NCBI RefSeq assembly: GCF_022539505.1
Contig: NC_061508.1
Coordinates: forward strand, 30,126,256-30,190,255
Source of the DNA: Lolium rigidum
Lineage: Eukaryota; Streptophyta; Magnoliopsida; Poales; Poaceae
DNA length: 64,000 nt
Reading direction: 5' to 3'
Under the pieces are notes generated by a model. It was not told the origin of the DNA, made no database searches, and saw only the letters and a program-made list of their open reading frames with translations. Position numbers and translations under genes: made by a program. Shown here in pieces: positions 1 to 12,140 of this stretch (positions are counted from its first letter, which is position 1; the number at the start of each line of letters is the position of its first letter).

Positions 1-29
1 CCTGCTTCATTCATCTCTACGATTGAGCC

Positions 30-315
30 ATGAGCAACCTATCTTTACCATCGGACACCGATAGCGAGGGGAAGCCGCCGGGATGGCGCCATTGGTGGGA
101 TAGAACTGCCACACCGAGCAGCTCTAGCTCCCCGCTGATGGATGGCCAGGAGGAGGAGGGGGAGGCCATCGCCGATGACGACCAGGATGAGGAGGGGGAC
201 GCCGTTTCCGACGACGGCTAGGACAAGGAGGGGGAAAGGGAAGAGGATGAAGATGCAAGGTGGAAACGGCTGGAGGCGACGGCGACAAAGAAGGAGGCAA
301 GCGCCCGGGCGAAGG
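30..315 (+). pseudogene. N-terminal part of a broken acidic-protein gene
   Basis: An ATG at 30 opens a Glu/Asp-rich frame that starts MSNLSLPSDTDSEGKPPGW and meets a TAG at 219-221. Beyond that stop the same frame stays open to 315, where element B is inserted. Joining base 315 to base 16953 (dropping the duplicated gaagg) keeps the frame open through a Lys/Ala/Gln-rich and acidic stretch. This indicates one ancestral reading frame on both sides of the insertion. I do not recognise the protein. The internal stop and the large insertion make it a pseudogene or gene fragment. Confidence 0.5.
311..315. repeat. Target duplication of element B, left copy (gaagg)
   Basis: The five bases gaagg here match 16948-16952, immediately after the right LTR of element B. 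This fixes the ends of that insertion. Confidence 0.85.
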
Positions 316-319
316 TGAT
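315..319. repeat. Target duplication of element A1, left copy (gtgat)
   Basis: gtgat here is repeated at 7218-7222. Its last four bases (tgat) are the first four bases of element B's left LTR, so A1 landed four bases inside that LTR. Confidence 0.85.
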
Positions 320-1925
320 TGATGGCGTGTATTTCACACGTTCGTTGGGGAACCCCAAGAGGAAGGTATGATGCACACAGCAGCAAGTTTTCCCTCAGAA
401 AGAAACCAAGATTTATCGAACCAGGAGGAGCCAAGAAGCACGTTGAAGGTTGATGGCGGCGGGATGTAGTGCGGCGCAACACCAGGGATTCCGGCGCCAA
501 CGTGGAACCTGCACAACACAATCCAAAGTACTTTGCCCCAACGAAACAGTGAGGTTGTCAATCTCACCGGCTTGCTGTAACAAAGGATTAATCGTATTGT
601 GTGGAAGATGATTGTTTGCGAGAGAAAACAGTAGAAACAAGTATTGCAGCAGATTTGTATTTCAGTATTAAAGAATGGACCGGGGTCCACAGTTCACTAG
701 AGGTGTCTCTCCCATAAGATAAAAGCATGTTGGGTGAACAAATTACAGTCGGGCAATTGACAAATAGAGAGAGCATAACAATGCACATACATGTCATGAT
801 AAGTATAATGAGATTTAATTGGGCATTACGACAAAGTACATAGACCGCCATCCAACTGCATCTATGCCTAAAAAGTCCACCTTCAGGTTATCATCCGAAC
901 CCCTTCCAGTATTAAGTTGCAAAGCAACGAGACAATTGCATTAAGTATGGTGCGTAATGTAATCAATAACTACATCCTCGGACATAGCATCAATGTTTTA
1001 TCCCTAGTGGCAACAGACACAACACAACCTTAGAACTTTACTGTCACTTGTCCCAGGTGTCAATGCGGGCATGAACCCACTATCGAGCATAAATACTCCC
1101 TCTTGGAGTTAAGAGCAAAAACTTGGCCAGAGCCTCTACTAATAACGGAGAGCATGCAAGATCATAAACAACACATATGTAATAACTTGATAATTAACAT
1201 AACATGGTATTCTCTATCCATCGGATCCCGACAAACACAACAAATAGCATTACAGATAGATGATCTTGATCATGTTAGGCATCTCACAAGATCCAACAAT
1301 GAAGCACAATGAGGAGAAGACAACCATCTAGCTACTGCTATGGACCCATAGTCCAGGGGTGAACTACTCACTCATCACTCCGGAGGCGACCATGGCGGTG
1401 TAGAGTCCTCCGGGAGATGAATCCCCTCTCCGGCAGGGTGCCGGAGGAGATCTCCGAGAATCCCCCGAGATGGGATTGGCGGTGGCGGCGTCTGCGGAAG
1501 GTTTTCCGTATCGTGGTTCTTCGCATCGGGGGTTTCGCGACGGAGGCTTTAAGTAGGCGGAAGGGCAACGTGGGGGGCCACACGGGGGCCCCACACTACG
1601 AGTCGGCGCGGCCAAGACCTGGGCCGCGCCGCCCTATAGTGTCGGCCCCTCGTGGCCCCACTTCGACTCCTCTTCGGTCTTCTGGAAGCTTCGTGGCAAA
1701 ATAGGACCCTGGGTCTTGATTTCGTCTAATTCCGAGAATATTTCGTTACTAGGATTTCTGAAACCAAAAACAGCGAGAAAACAACAAGCGGCTCTTCGGC
1801 ATCTTGTTAATAGGTTAGTTCCGGAAAATGCACGAATATGACATAAAGTGTGCATAAAACATGTAGGTATCATCAATAATATGGCATGGATCATAAGAAA
1901 TTATCGATACGTTGGAGACGTATCG
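320..1925 (-). repeat. 3' LTR of element A1
   Basis: Reverse-oriented LTR, near-identical to 5616-7217. Its terminal base appears changed: cgtatcg here against cgtatca in the other copy. The short ORFs inside it are not coding. Confidence 0.9.
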
Positions 1926-4513
1926 GCATCCCCAAGCTTAGTTCTGCTCGTCCCGAGCGAGTAAAACGATAACAAAGATAATTTCCGAAGTGACATGCCA
2001 TCATAACCTTGATCATACTATTTGTAAACATATGTAATGAATGCAGCGATCAAAACAATGGTAATGACATGAGTAAACAAGTGAATCATAAAGCAAAGAC
2101 TTTTCATGAATAGTACTTCAAGACAAGCATCAATAAGTCTTGCATAAGAGTTAACTCATAAAGCAATAAATCAAAGTAAAGGTATTGAAGCAACACAAAG
2201 GAAGATTAAGTTTCAGCGGTTGCTTTCAACTTGTAACATGTATATCTCATGGATAATTGTCAACATAGAGTAATATAACAAGTACAATATGCAAGTATGT
2301 AGGAATCAATGCACAGTTCACACAAGTGTTTGCTTCTTGAGGTGGAGAGAGAGAGGTGAACTGACTCAACATAAAAGTAAAAAAGAATGGTCCTTCAAAG
2401 AGGAAAGCATCGATTGCTATATTTGTGCTAGAGCTTTTATTTTGAAAATATGAAACAATTTTGTCAACGGTAGTAATAAAGCATATGAGTTATGTAAATT
2501 ATATCTTACAAGTTGCAAATCTCATGCATAGTATACTAATAGTGCCCGCACCTTGTCCTAATTAGCTTGGACTACCGGATCATCGCAATACACATGTTTT
2601 AACCAAGTGTCACAATGGGGTACCTCCATGCCGCCTGTACAAAGGTCTAAGGAGAAAGCTCGCATTTTGGATTTCTCGCTTTTGATTATTCTCAACTTAG
2701 ACATCCATACCGGGACAACATGGACAACAGATAATGGACTCCTCTTTAATGCATAAGCATGTGGCAACAATTATTATTCTCATATGAGATTGAGGATATA
2801 TGTCCAAAACTGAAACTTCCACCATGAATCATGGCTTTAGTTAGCGGCCCAATGTTCTTCTCTAACAATATGCATGCTCCAACCATAAAGGTGGTAGATC
2901 TCTCTTACTTCGGACAAGACGGACATGCATAGCAACTCACATGATATTCAACAAAGAATAGTTGATGGCGTCCCCGAAGCATGGTTATCGCACAACAAGC
3001 AACTTAATAAGAGATAAAGTGCATAAGTACATATTCAATACCACAAAAGTTTTTAAGCTATTTGTCCCATGAGCTATATATTGCAAAGGTAAATGATGGA
3101 AATTTTAAAGGTAGCACTCAAGCAATTTACTTTGGAATGGCGGAGAAATACCATGTAGTAGGTAGGTATGGTGGACACAAATGGCATAGTGGTTGGCTCA
3201 AGTATTTTGGATGCATGAGAAGTATTCCCTCTCGATACAAGGTTTAGGCTAGCAAGGTTATTTGAAACAAACACAAGGATGAACGGTGCAGCAAAACTCA
3301 CATAAAAGACATATTGTAAACATTATAAGACTCCACACCGTCTTCCTTGTTGTTCAAAACTCAAAACTAGATATTATCTAGACTCTAGAGAAACCAAATA
3401 TGCAAACCAAATTAGCAAGCTCTAAGTGTTTCTTCATTAATGGGTGCAAAGTATATGATGCAAGAGCTTAAACATGAGCACAACAATTGCCAAGTATCAA
3501 ATTATCCAAGACATTTTAGAGTTACTACATGTAGCATTTTCCAATTCCAACCATATAACAATTTAACGAAGAAGAAACTTCGCCATGAATACTATGAGTA
3601 GAGCCTAAGGACATACTTGTCCATATGCTACAGCGGAGCGTGTCTCTCTCCCACAAAGTGAATGCTAGGATCCATTTTATTCAAACAAAACAAAAAACAA
3701 AAACAAACCGACGCTCCAAGCAAAGTGCATAAGATGTGACGGAATAAAAATATAGTTTCAGGGGAGGAACCTGATAATGTCGTCGATGAAGAAGGGGATG
3801 CCTTGGGCATCCCCAAGCTTAGACGCTTGAGTCTTCTTAGAATATGCAGGGGTGAACCACCGGAGCATCCCCAAGCTTAGAGCTTTCACTCTCCTTGATC
3901 ATATTGCATCATACTCCTCTCTTGATCCTTGAAAACTTCCTCCACACCAAACTCGAAACAACTCATTAGAGGGTTAGTGCACAATAAAAATTAACATGTT
4001 CAGAGGTGACACAATCATTCTTAACACTTCTGGACATTGCATAAAGCTACTGGACATTAATGGATCAAAGAAATTCATCCAACATAGCAAAAGAGGCAAT
4101 GCAAAATAAAAGGCAGAATCTGTCAAAACAGAACAGTCCGGAAAGATGGATTTTATTAGGGCACCAGACTTGCTCAAATGAAAATGCCCAAATTGAATGA
4201 AAGTTGCGTACATATCTGAGGATCATGCACGTAAATTGGCTTAATTTTCTGAGCTACCTACAGGGAGGTAGACCCAGATTCGTGACAGCAAAGAAATCTG
4301 GAACTGCGCAGTAATCCAAATCTAGTACTTACTTTACTATCAAAGACTTTACTTGGCACAACAAAACTCAAAACTAAGATAAGGAGAGGTTGCTACAGTA
4401 GTAAACAACTTCCAAGACTCAAATATAAAACAAAAATATTATAGTAAAAACATGGGTTGTCTCCCATAAGCGCTTTTCTTTAACGCCTTTCAGCTAGGCG
4501 CAGAAAGTGTGAC
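1926..4513 (-). other. Non-coding 3' region of element A1
   Basis: About 2.6 kb between the gag/protease-like ORF and the 3' LTR without a convincing gene. It is colinear with 34120-36688 of A2 (opposite strand) and, more diverged, with 18914-20700 of A3. A polypurine tract (aagcttggggatgc, read on the minus strand) abuts the LTR. The short ORFs are shadows. Confidence 0.8.
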
Positions 4514-5380
4514 TCAAGTGTTATCGAAGGGTGGTGCATTGACATTACCTTGGGCTTTATCCTTACCTTTCTTGTCCTTACTCTTTGGCTTAGGGAATGT
4601 TTGGCTACCCCCGGGTGTAGAGGTGAATTTTAGGGTGCCTTCTCTCACGTCTATGACTGCTCCCAATAATTTCAGCAGGGATCTTCCGAGTGTGATTTCT
4701 CCTGTTCCTGCACATTCAATGACAAGGTAATCAATGGATATTGTTATCCCAAGAATGGTTGTATGCACACACGCAGCTATCCCTTTAGGAATTATAACAG
4801 AGTTATCAATAAGAGTTATTCCTTCTCCCCCTTCATTGAATTCCCAAAGTTTCAAAGATTTATGAATACCCTTAGGCATTAGGCAAAATTCAGTCATAAT
4901 ATCACAATTAGCACGAAGAGTTTGGTCACCTATGACAATTTTAATAGTAGGATTCCACAATGAAGGTTCAGAGTTCACTAAAACTTGATCAAGACGGTTA
5001 CGAATATATCCATAATTTTCATTTAAGCGAGATGCACTTATCTCAAGAGTGTTTAATCTATTATGAATGCTAATAAGGGCTGAATCAAAGTTATTAGATG
5101 AATCATGTGATGCAACCAACTTCTTTATGTCATTAAAAGCTTGATCCCCATTACAATGAAGGAAATCTCCTCCCACTAGAGCATCCAAGGCATATCTATA
5201 GCGAATCATAAGACCAAAATAGAAATTACTAAGGAGCAAACTTAGAGTCATTTGAGGTTCAGTTTTACGATAAGAAGTAAAAATCCTGGACCAAGCATCT
5301 TTAAAACTTTCCTCATCCCCTTGTTTAAAAGTAAAAACTAATTCCTCAGGTGAAGAAGTAACAGGTATAGAGCTAGACAT
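4514..5380 (-). CDS. Truncated gag fused to retropepsin-like domain (element A1)
   Basis: A 288-codon frame. Residues about 10-95 resemble the middle of a Gypsy gag (ELVFTFKQGDEESFKDAW, then LSLLLSNFYFGL and GGDFL). About 130-265 resemble the Athila retropepsin region, ending LGRSLLKLLGAVIDVREG, and the tail is Lys-rich. The usual catalytic pattern CDLGAS followed by MPK is replaced by CDIMTEF followed by CLMPK, so the protease is probably inactive. The frame is intact with no stop. Compared with A3, much of gag (including the capsid-like SGVSSDD region) is missing. It is either a non-autonomous structural protein or a neutral remnant that happens to be open. Confidence 0.65.
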   Translation of the reverse strand: MSSSIPVTSSPEELVFTFKQGDEESFKDAWSRIFTSYRKTEPQMTLSLLLSNFYFGLMIRYRYALDALVGGDFLHCNGDQAFNDIKKLVASHDSSNNFDSALISIHNRLNTLEISASRLNENYGYIRNRLDQVLVNSEPSLWNPTIKIVIGDQTLRANCDIMTEFCLMPKGIHKSLKLWEFNEGGEGITLIDNSVIIPKGIAACVHTTILGITISIDYLVIECAGTGEITLGRSLLKLLGAVIDVREGTLKFTSTPGGSQTFPKPKSKDKKGKDKAQGNVNAPPFDNT

Positions 5381-5586
5381 GATAATAAAAGTAAACTAAA
5401 TGCAAGTAACTAATTTTTTTGTGTTTTTGATATAGAGTGCAAGACAGTAAATAAAGTAAAACTAGCAACTAATTTTTTTGTGTTTTGATATAATGCAGCA
5501 AACAAAGTAGTAAATAAAATAAAGCAAGACAAAAACAAAGTAAAGAGATTGAGAAGTGGAGACTCCCCTTGCAGCGTGTCTTGATC

Positions 5587-5604
5587 TCCCCGGCAACGGC
5601 GCCA
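5587..5604 (-). other. Primer binding site of A1 (Asp-tRNA)
   Basis: The plus strand reads tccccggcaacggcgcca, identical to the 3' end of plant tRNA-Asp(GTC). It lies 11 bases inside the 5' LTR, the expected place for first-strand priming. Confidence 0.85.
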
Positions 5605-5615
5605 GAAAAAGAGCT

Positions 5616-7217
5616 TGATGGCGTGTATTTCACACGTTCGTTGGGGAACCCCAAGAGGAAGGTATGATGCGCACAACAACAAGTTTTTCCTCAGAAAGAA
5701 ACCAAGGTTTATCGAACCAGGAGGAGCCAAGAAGCACGTTGAAGGTTGATGGCGGCTGGATGTAGTGCGGCGCAACACCAGGGATTCCGGCGCCAACGTG
5801 GAACCTGCACAACACAATCCAAATTACTTTGCCCCAACGAAACAGTGAGGTTGTCAATCTCACCGGCTTGCTGTAACAAAGGATTAATCGTATTGTGTGG
5901 AAGATGATTGTTTGCAGAGAAAAAAGTAGAAACAAGTATTGCAGCAGATTTGTATTTCAGTATTAAAGAATGGACCGGGGTCCACAGTTCACTAGAGGTG
6001 TCTCTCCCATAAGATAAAAGCATGTTGGGTGAACAAATTACGGTCGGGCAATTGACAAATAGAGAGAGCATAACAATGCACATACATGTCATGATAAGTA
6101 TAGTGAGATTTAATTGGGCATTACGACAAAGTACATAGACCGCCATCCAACCGCATCTATGCCTAAAAAGTCCACCTTCGGGTTATCATCCGAACCCCTT
6201 CCGGTATTAAGTTGCAAAGCAACGGACAATTGCATTAAGTATGGTGCGTAATGTAATCAATAACTACATCCTCGGACATAGCATCAATGTTTTATCCCTA
6301 GTGGCAACGAGCACAACACAACCTTAGAACTTTCTGTCACTGTCCCAGGTGTCAATGCAGGCATGAACCCACTATCGAGCATAAATACTCCCTCTTGGAG
6401 TTAAGAGCAAAAACTTGGCCAGAGCTTCTACTAATAACGGAGAGCATGCAAGATCATAAACAACACATATGTAATAACTTGATAATTAACATAACATGGT
6501 ATTCTCTATCCATCGGATCCCGACAAACACGACATATAGCATTACAGATAGATGATCTTGATCATGTTAGGCAGCTCACAAGATCCAACAATGAAGCACA
6601 ATGAGGAGAAGACAACCATCTAGCTACTGCTATGGACCCATAGTCCAGGGTTGAACTACTCACTCATCACTCCGGAGGCGACCATGGCGGTGTAGAGTCC
6701 TCCGGGAGATGAATCCCCTCTCCGGCAGGGTGCCGGAGGAGATCTCCAGAATCCCCCGAGATGGGATTGGCGGCGGCGTCTCTGGAAGGTTTTCCGTATC
6801 GTGGTTCTTCGCATCAGGGGTTTCGCGACGGAGGCTTTAAGTAGGCGGAAGGGCAACGTGGGGGGGGGGCCACACGGGGGCCCCACACTACAGGTCGGCG
6901 CGGCCAAGACCTGGGCCGCGCCGCCCTATAGTGTCGGCCCCTCGTGGCCCCACTTCGACTCCTCTTCGGTCTTCTGGAAGCTTCGTGGCAAAATAGGACC
7001 CTGGGTCTTGATTTCGTCCAATTCCGAGAATATTTCGTTACTAGGATTTCGAAACCAAAAACAGCAGAAAACGACAGAATCGGCTCTTCGGCATCTTGTT
7101 AATAGGTTAGTTCCAGAAAATGCACGAATATGACATAAAGTGTGCATAAAACATGTAGGTATCATCAATAATATGGCATGGATCATAAGAAATTATCGAT
7201 ACGTTGGAGACGTATCA
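5616..7217 (-). repeat. 5' LTR of element A1
   Basis: 1602 bp, starting tgatggcg and ending gacgtatca on the plus strand. Near-identical to 320-1925, with scattered substitutions and short indels, which suggests a fairly young insertion. Confidence 0.9.
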
Positions 7218-7218
7218 G

Positions 7219-8616
7219 TGATACGTCCAAAACGTATCTACTTTCCCGAACACTTTTGCTATTGTTTTGCCTCTAATTTGTGTATTTTGGATGCAACTAA
7301 CACGGATAACGCTGTTTTCGAGCGAACTCGCTCCGGTGTCTCGTTTTTGTGCGGAAATCCAACTTTCAGGAAAATCCTCGGAATTTATGCGAAAGGTCCT
7401 ATTTTCCCGGAATATTGACGGAGCCGGAAGGGCAAGCCGGGTGGGGGCCCGAGGGCCCCACACACTAGGCCGGCGCGGCCCGGGGAGGCGCGCCGCCTTG
7501 TTGTGTGGGCGCCTCGGCTGGCCCCCGACGCCCTCCTTCGGACTACTTAATGCCTTCGACCTAAAAACGCACGGGGGTTAGAAGAAATCGCCAGAAACCA
7601 TCCAGTACGCCGCCACCGTCGCGAAACTCCGTCTCGGGACCAGAAACTCCGTTCTGGCACTCCGCCGGGACGGGGAATTGGAGGAGATCATCGCCATCAT
7701 CACCACCGACGCCTCTCCATCGACCAGCCATATTTCCCCCATCCATGTGTGAGTAATTCCCCCGATGTAGGCCGAAGGGGATGGTAGGGATTGGATGAGA
7801 TTGGTCATGTAATAGCATAAGATTGTTAGGGCATAGTGCCTAGTGTCCGTAATTGGTACTTTTATGATATTGTTGCAACTTGTTATGCTTAATGCTTGTC
7901 GGTAGGGCCCGAGTGCCATGATCTCAGATCTGAACATGTTATCAATTCATGATGATATTCATTGCTTTATGATCTTACCTGCAAGTTGTATACACGTATT
8001 GCTGTCCGGAACCCGAGGCCCCAAAGTGACAGAAATTGGGACAACCGAAGGGGAAGGCGGTGATATGAGGATCACATGTGTTCACGGAGTGTTAATGCTT
8101 TGCTCCGGTGCTCTATTAAAAGGATCACCTTAATTTCCAGTAGATTCCCTAGAGGCCCGGCTGCCACCGGCTGGTAGGATAAAAGATGTTGTGCAAGTTT
8201 CTCATTGCGAGCACGTACGACTATATATGGAACACATGCCTATTGATTGATTAGTACTTGGATACCGTTTTATTATTATCTGCAAATGCCCTGCTTTGAT
8301 TGTTACATGAGTTTCTCTCATCCATGCAACGCCCGTCATCCATCCCTGTGCCTACGGTATTTTAATCCTCGTCGTTTACTATAATCACTACTGCTGTCTT
8401 TGTTACTCTGTCTGTCGTTATTTCACTACTGCTACTGCTATAAAACTGTTACTACTGATAAACTCTTGCGAGCAAGTCTGTTTCCAGGTGCAGCTGAATT
8501 GACAACTCCGCTGTTAAGGTTTTCAAGTATTCTTTGTCTCCCCTTGTGTCGAATCAATAAATTGGGTTTTACTTCCCGCGAAGACTGTTGCGATCCCCTA
8601 TACTTGTGGGTCATCA
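7219..8616 (+). repeat. 5' LTR of element B
   Basis: Starts TGATACGTCC and ends GTGGGTCATCA, matching 15555-16947 with a few substitutions and small indels. Its first four bases also belong to the A1 target duplication. Confidence 0.9.
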
Positions 8617-8696
8617 AGACTATTTTCTGGCGCCGGGAGCATAGCTTTATTTGGAAGTTCACTTGGATTGATATTGTTCGCTGCAAATTCTCCATC

Positions 8697-11357
8697 ATGG
8701 GTAAACCTCGCGATCCTAAAGTCGCCATATTACCATCCACTACAAGAAAAGGTACAACTCCGAGTACCTCTGCTGCTCTTGATTCACCATCCGTGATTGA
8801 TAAACTTGTTTCACCACCACATGCTTCACATGCTTGGTACTTCGCTAGATCTGAAAATTCTTATAATATTGATGATGCTTCTGCTGTGCTTGATGATAGT
8901 GGTTCATTGGGATCTTTTCTAGATGCTACAATTGCTAGGTCTAGACAAATTGAAAATGCTGAAACTCCTAATGAAAATGCTGCTACACCTGTTAATTCAC
9001 ATGAGTCTGTTGAATACTCTAGAGATAATCTTGATGAGGATTATGTAGAACTTGATGATGATTTTATTGATAAATGCAATGCTACTACTGATGCAAGAAA
9101 AATTAAAAAGTTGCTTGCACAACATACTGTTAGATATAAACTGTCTCCTGATCCTAAATTTGCCACATCTCCTATAAACATTAAGGATAAGGATTATGAT
9201 TTTTCTCTTGATCTATCTCATATATCTATTGTTGAGAAAACACCTTATTGTGGTACTGAAAAAGAAAGTGTTGTAGAACACATGATTGAGCTATCTACTC
9301 TTAGTAGCTTGTTTTCTGATGATGTTAAGAAGCGTACTTATTTTGTTGCTAAAATTTTCCCTTTCGCATTAAAGGATGATGCTAAAACTCGGTATAATAG
9401 TTTGCCACCTGATTCTATTAATAGTCCAAAAGAATTACTTGATGTTTTCTTCTGGAAATACTTTCCTGCTAGTGCTCAACATATTGCTTTGCAGAGAATT
9501 TATAATTTTGACCAGGAAGATGGAGATAAATTGCCTGAGGCTTGGGCTAGATTTTGCTCTCTTATTAGAGCTCGACCTGACCATGATTTGTAAAAGCATG
9601 ATTTACTTGATATATTTTATAGTGGACTAACCATTGAGTCTAGGGCATACCTGGATAGTTGTGCTGGTTGTGTTTTCAGGAAAAGAACTCCAGACGACGC
9701 TGAAGAATTATTGGCGAGAATAGACCGGAACCATGATGATTGGTCTACACCTGAACCAACCCCGACATCAATATTGAAGAAGAGGGGTATGATTAAATTA
9801 AATGATGAAGATATGAGGGAAGCCAAGAAATCTCTTAAAGAGAAGGGTATTAAATCCGAAGACGTGAAGAATTTACCTCCCATAGAAGATTCATGTAAGA
9901 TCACTCCCCCTTCATCCATGATTGAGGTACACTCTCTTGAACGCTTTACTAGAGAAGATATTCCATATTCAAAACCTCCTGCTCAATGCTTAGATGAGTT
10001 TGATAATTATATTGTTAAGCAAAGTAATTTCAATATGAGAGTAGAGAATCATTTAATGGAAAATTCTCGAGCTATTGGTGAATTGCATGGTATTGTGGAG
10101 AGAACCTCCAATGATGTTAAGATGCTTGTTAAACATTTTCAAATGGTTCAAACTCAAATTGATCAACTCACTAAAGTGCAAAATAACTTGTTAAAAGATA
10201 ATTCTAAAGAAAAACATGCTTATGAAGTAACAACTAGAGGCGTTGTTTCTACCCAGGATCCTCTATATCCTGAAGGGCATCCCAAAAGAATTGAACAAGA
10301 TTCTCAACGAACTGAAACTAGTGCTCCATCTAAGAAAAAGAAAAAGAAACATAAAACTGTTGTAGAATCCTCTGAGCCTGTTAATGATCCTAATAGTATT
10401 TCTATTTCTGATGCTAAAACTGAAAGTGGTAATGAACATGATAAAAATAATGATAAGAATGACGCTTCTGATAAAGAAGAGGTTGAAGAAGAACCTGAAA
10501 AGCATGCTAAAAATAAGAAGTATACTAAAAAAGATTTTATTGCTAAGAAACATGGTAGTGAAAGGGAACCTTGGGTTCAAAAGCAAATGCCTTTTCCTGC
10601 TAAGAAACTAAAATCAAAGGAAGAAGAACACTATAATAAATTCTGTGATTGGATAAAACCTTTATTCCTGCAAATACCTTTAACTGATGCTATTAAATTG
10701 CCTCCTTATTCAAAGTATATGAAAGATATTGTGTCTAACAAAAGGAAAATTCCTAATAAGGAGATTTCCACTATGCTTGCTAATTACTCTTTTAATGGTA
10801 AGGTTCCAAAGAAGCTTGGCGACCCAAGTATTCCGACTATTCCTTGTTCTATTAAGAATAATTATGTTAGAACTGCTCTATGTGATTTGGGAGCGGGTGT
10901 TAGTGTTATGCCTTTCTCTCTTTATAAGAGACTTTATTTAGATAAGTTGATACCGACTGATATATCTTTGCAAATGGCTGATAAATCCCTGCTATTCCTG
11001 TTGGTATATGTGAGGATGTTCTTGTTCAAGTTACTAATAACTGCTTGATATTAACTGATTTTGTTGTGTTGGAAATGCCTGAAGATGATAATATGTCTAT
11101 TATTCTTGGGAGACCTTTTTCTTAACACCGCATGGGCTGTTATTGATTGCAATAAAGGAAAAGTTACTTTCAATGTCGATGACAAGGAGCATACCGTTTA
11201 TTTTCCCAAGAGGATTGAGAAAGCATGTGGAGTCAATACAATTTCTAATGTGAGAACTATCAAAGTGGGAACTATTGATTGTCCAATATATGAGCCTAAA
11301 GAAGAATATCAAACTCTTGTGATTGGATCCATATCAATACAATACAAGGTAACATGA
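8697..11357 (+). pseudogene. Decayed gag-protease gene of element B
   Basis: The start MGKPRDPKVAIL follows the LTR and primer site region. A retrotransposon gag domain lies near 9280-9700 (SSLFSDDVKKRTYFVAKIF; FWKYFPASAQ; EAWARFCSLI). A Lys/Glu-rich linker follows, then a retropepsin at about 10830-11200 with the catalytic pattern ALCDLGAGVSVMPFSLYKRL and a downstream ILGRPF. Three lesions break it: an in-frame TAA at 9591-9593, a frameshift near 10988, and an extra T in the run near 11116-11121. The shifted part ends at 11357. Reverse transcriptase does not follow. Confidence 0.8.
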
Positions 11358-12140
11358 TTGATTTGAGGTTTATTTCTTCTTATGCTATGTAAAATTTATT
11401 TGGTGGCAAGACTTGATCAACCTTGTTAACAAATTCATTTTATATGCATAGAGGAACTAAACAACATCTCTTTCTTCCTCCACTTGTTTTACTTGCTGTA
11501 GCACTTTTGTTTTGCAAAGTTCTTTAGTTAATTAGAGATTTCAAAAAATTTCCTGCCCAGTAATAATAATTTTGACACCCAGAAATGTGCATTTTTCAAA
11601 GTTTTCAAAAATTCACAAAAATTATACCATTGGTCCTATTTTTCGACGAGGCACCTAGGAACACCTGGGGATGACCAGTGGGGCACCCCGAGGTGGCACC
11701 CCACAGGCCGGCGCGGCCAGCAAGGGGGGCGCGCCACCCTGGTGTGTGGGCCCCTCCTTGCCCCACTTCATCATCTCTTCCTCCCACTCTCTTCTCTCTC
11801 CCGAAAAAACTCGCACCAGGTTCCTCTCACTCGCGTTTTTGCTCAAGAGCTCCAGATTTCTCGATCTCTTGGCTCAGCCCAGATTTCTGTCTGAAATTTG
11901 GCACATTTGCTCTCCGGTATGTGACTCCTCCGATTATCCAAGTAGAATTTTGTTTGGTGGAGTATATCTTGAATATTTTGCTGCTGTAGGTAACATGCTT
12001 AGTGAGCTTGCATGCTTATTCTAAGTGGTAGAAACTAGTTTTGATGCATGATTAGTACTCTAGCAAGTTCCTATGGTAGTTTCCCTCAATTATATGTCAC
12101 CAAATCAAATTTTATATTGTTTGTTGAAAAATTTCAGAAA
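11358..12140 (+). other. Non-coding spacer in element B
   Basis: Lies between the protease remnant and the second ORF. Around 11650-11770 there is a GC-rich stretch that resembles LTR-type sequence (ggccggcgcggcc). I see no gene. Confidence 0.6.

Larger units (their letters stand above)
320..7217 (-). mobile_element. Athila-type LTR retrotransposon A1
   Basis: A complete element in reverse orientation with LTRs of about 1.6 kb, flanked by gtgat (315-319 and 7218-7222). Its primer site at 5587-5604 matches the 3' end of Asp-tRNA. The interior has one 288-codon gag/protease-like ORF and about 2.5 kb of non-coding sequence shared with A2 and A3. No reverse transcriptase or integrase is present, so it is non-autonomous. 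Confidence 0.9.

Noticed and set aside
1417..1704. ORFs in LTRs (repeated at 6.8, 25.5, 31.7 and 36.9 kb)
   Set aside because: Same LTR sequence each time, not conserved in frame between copies; non-coding.
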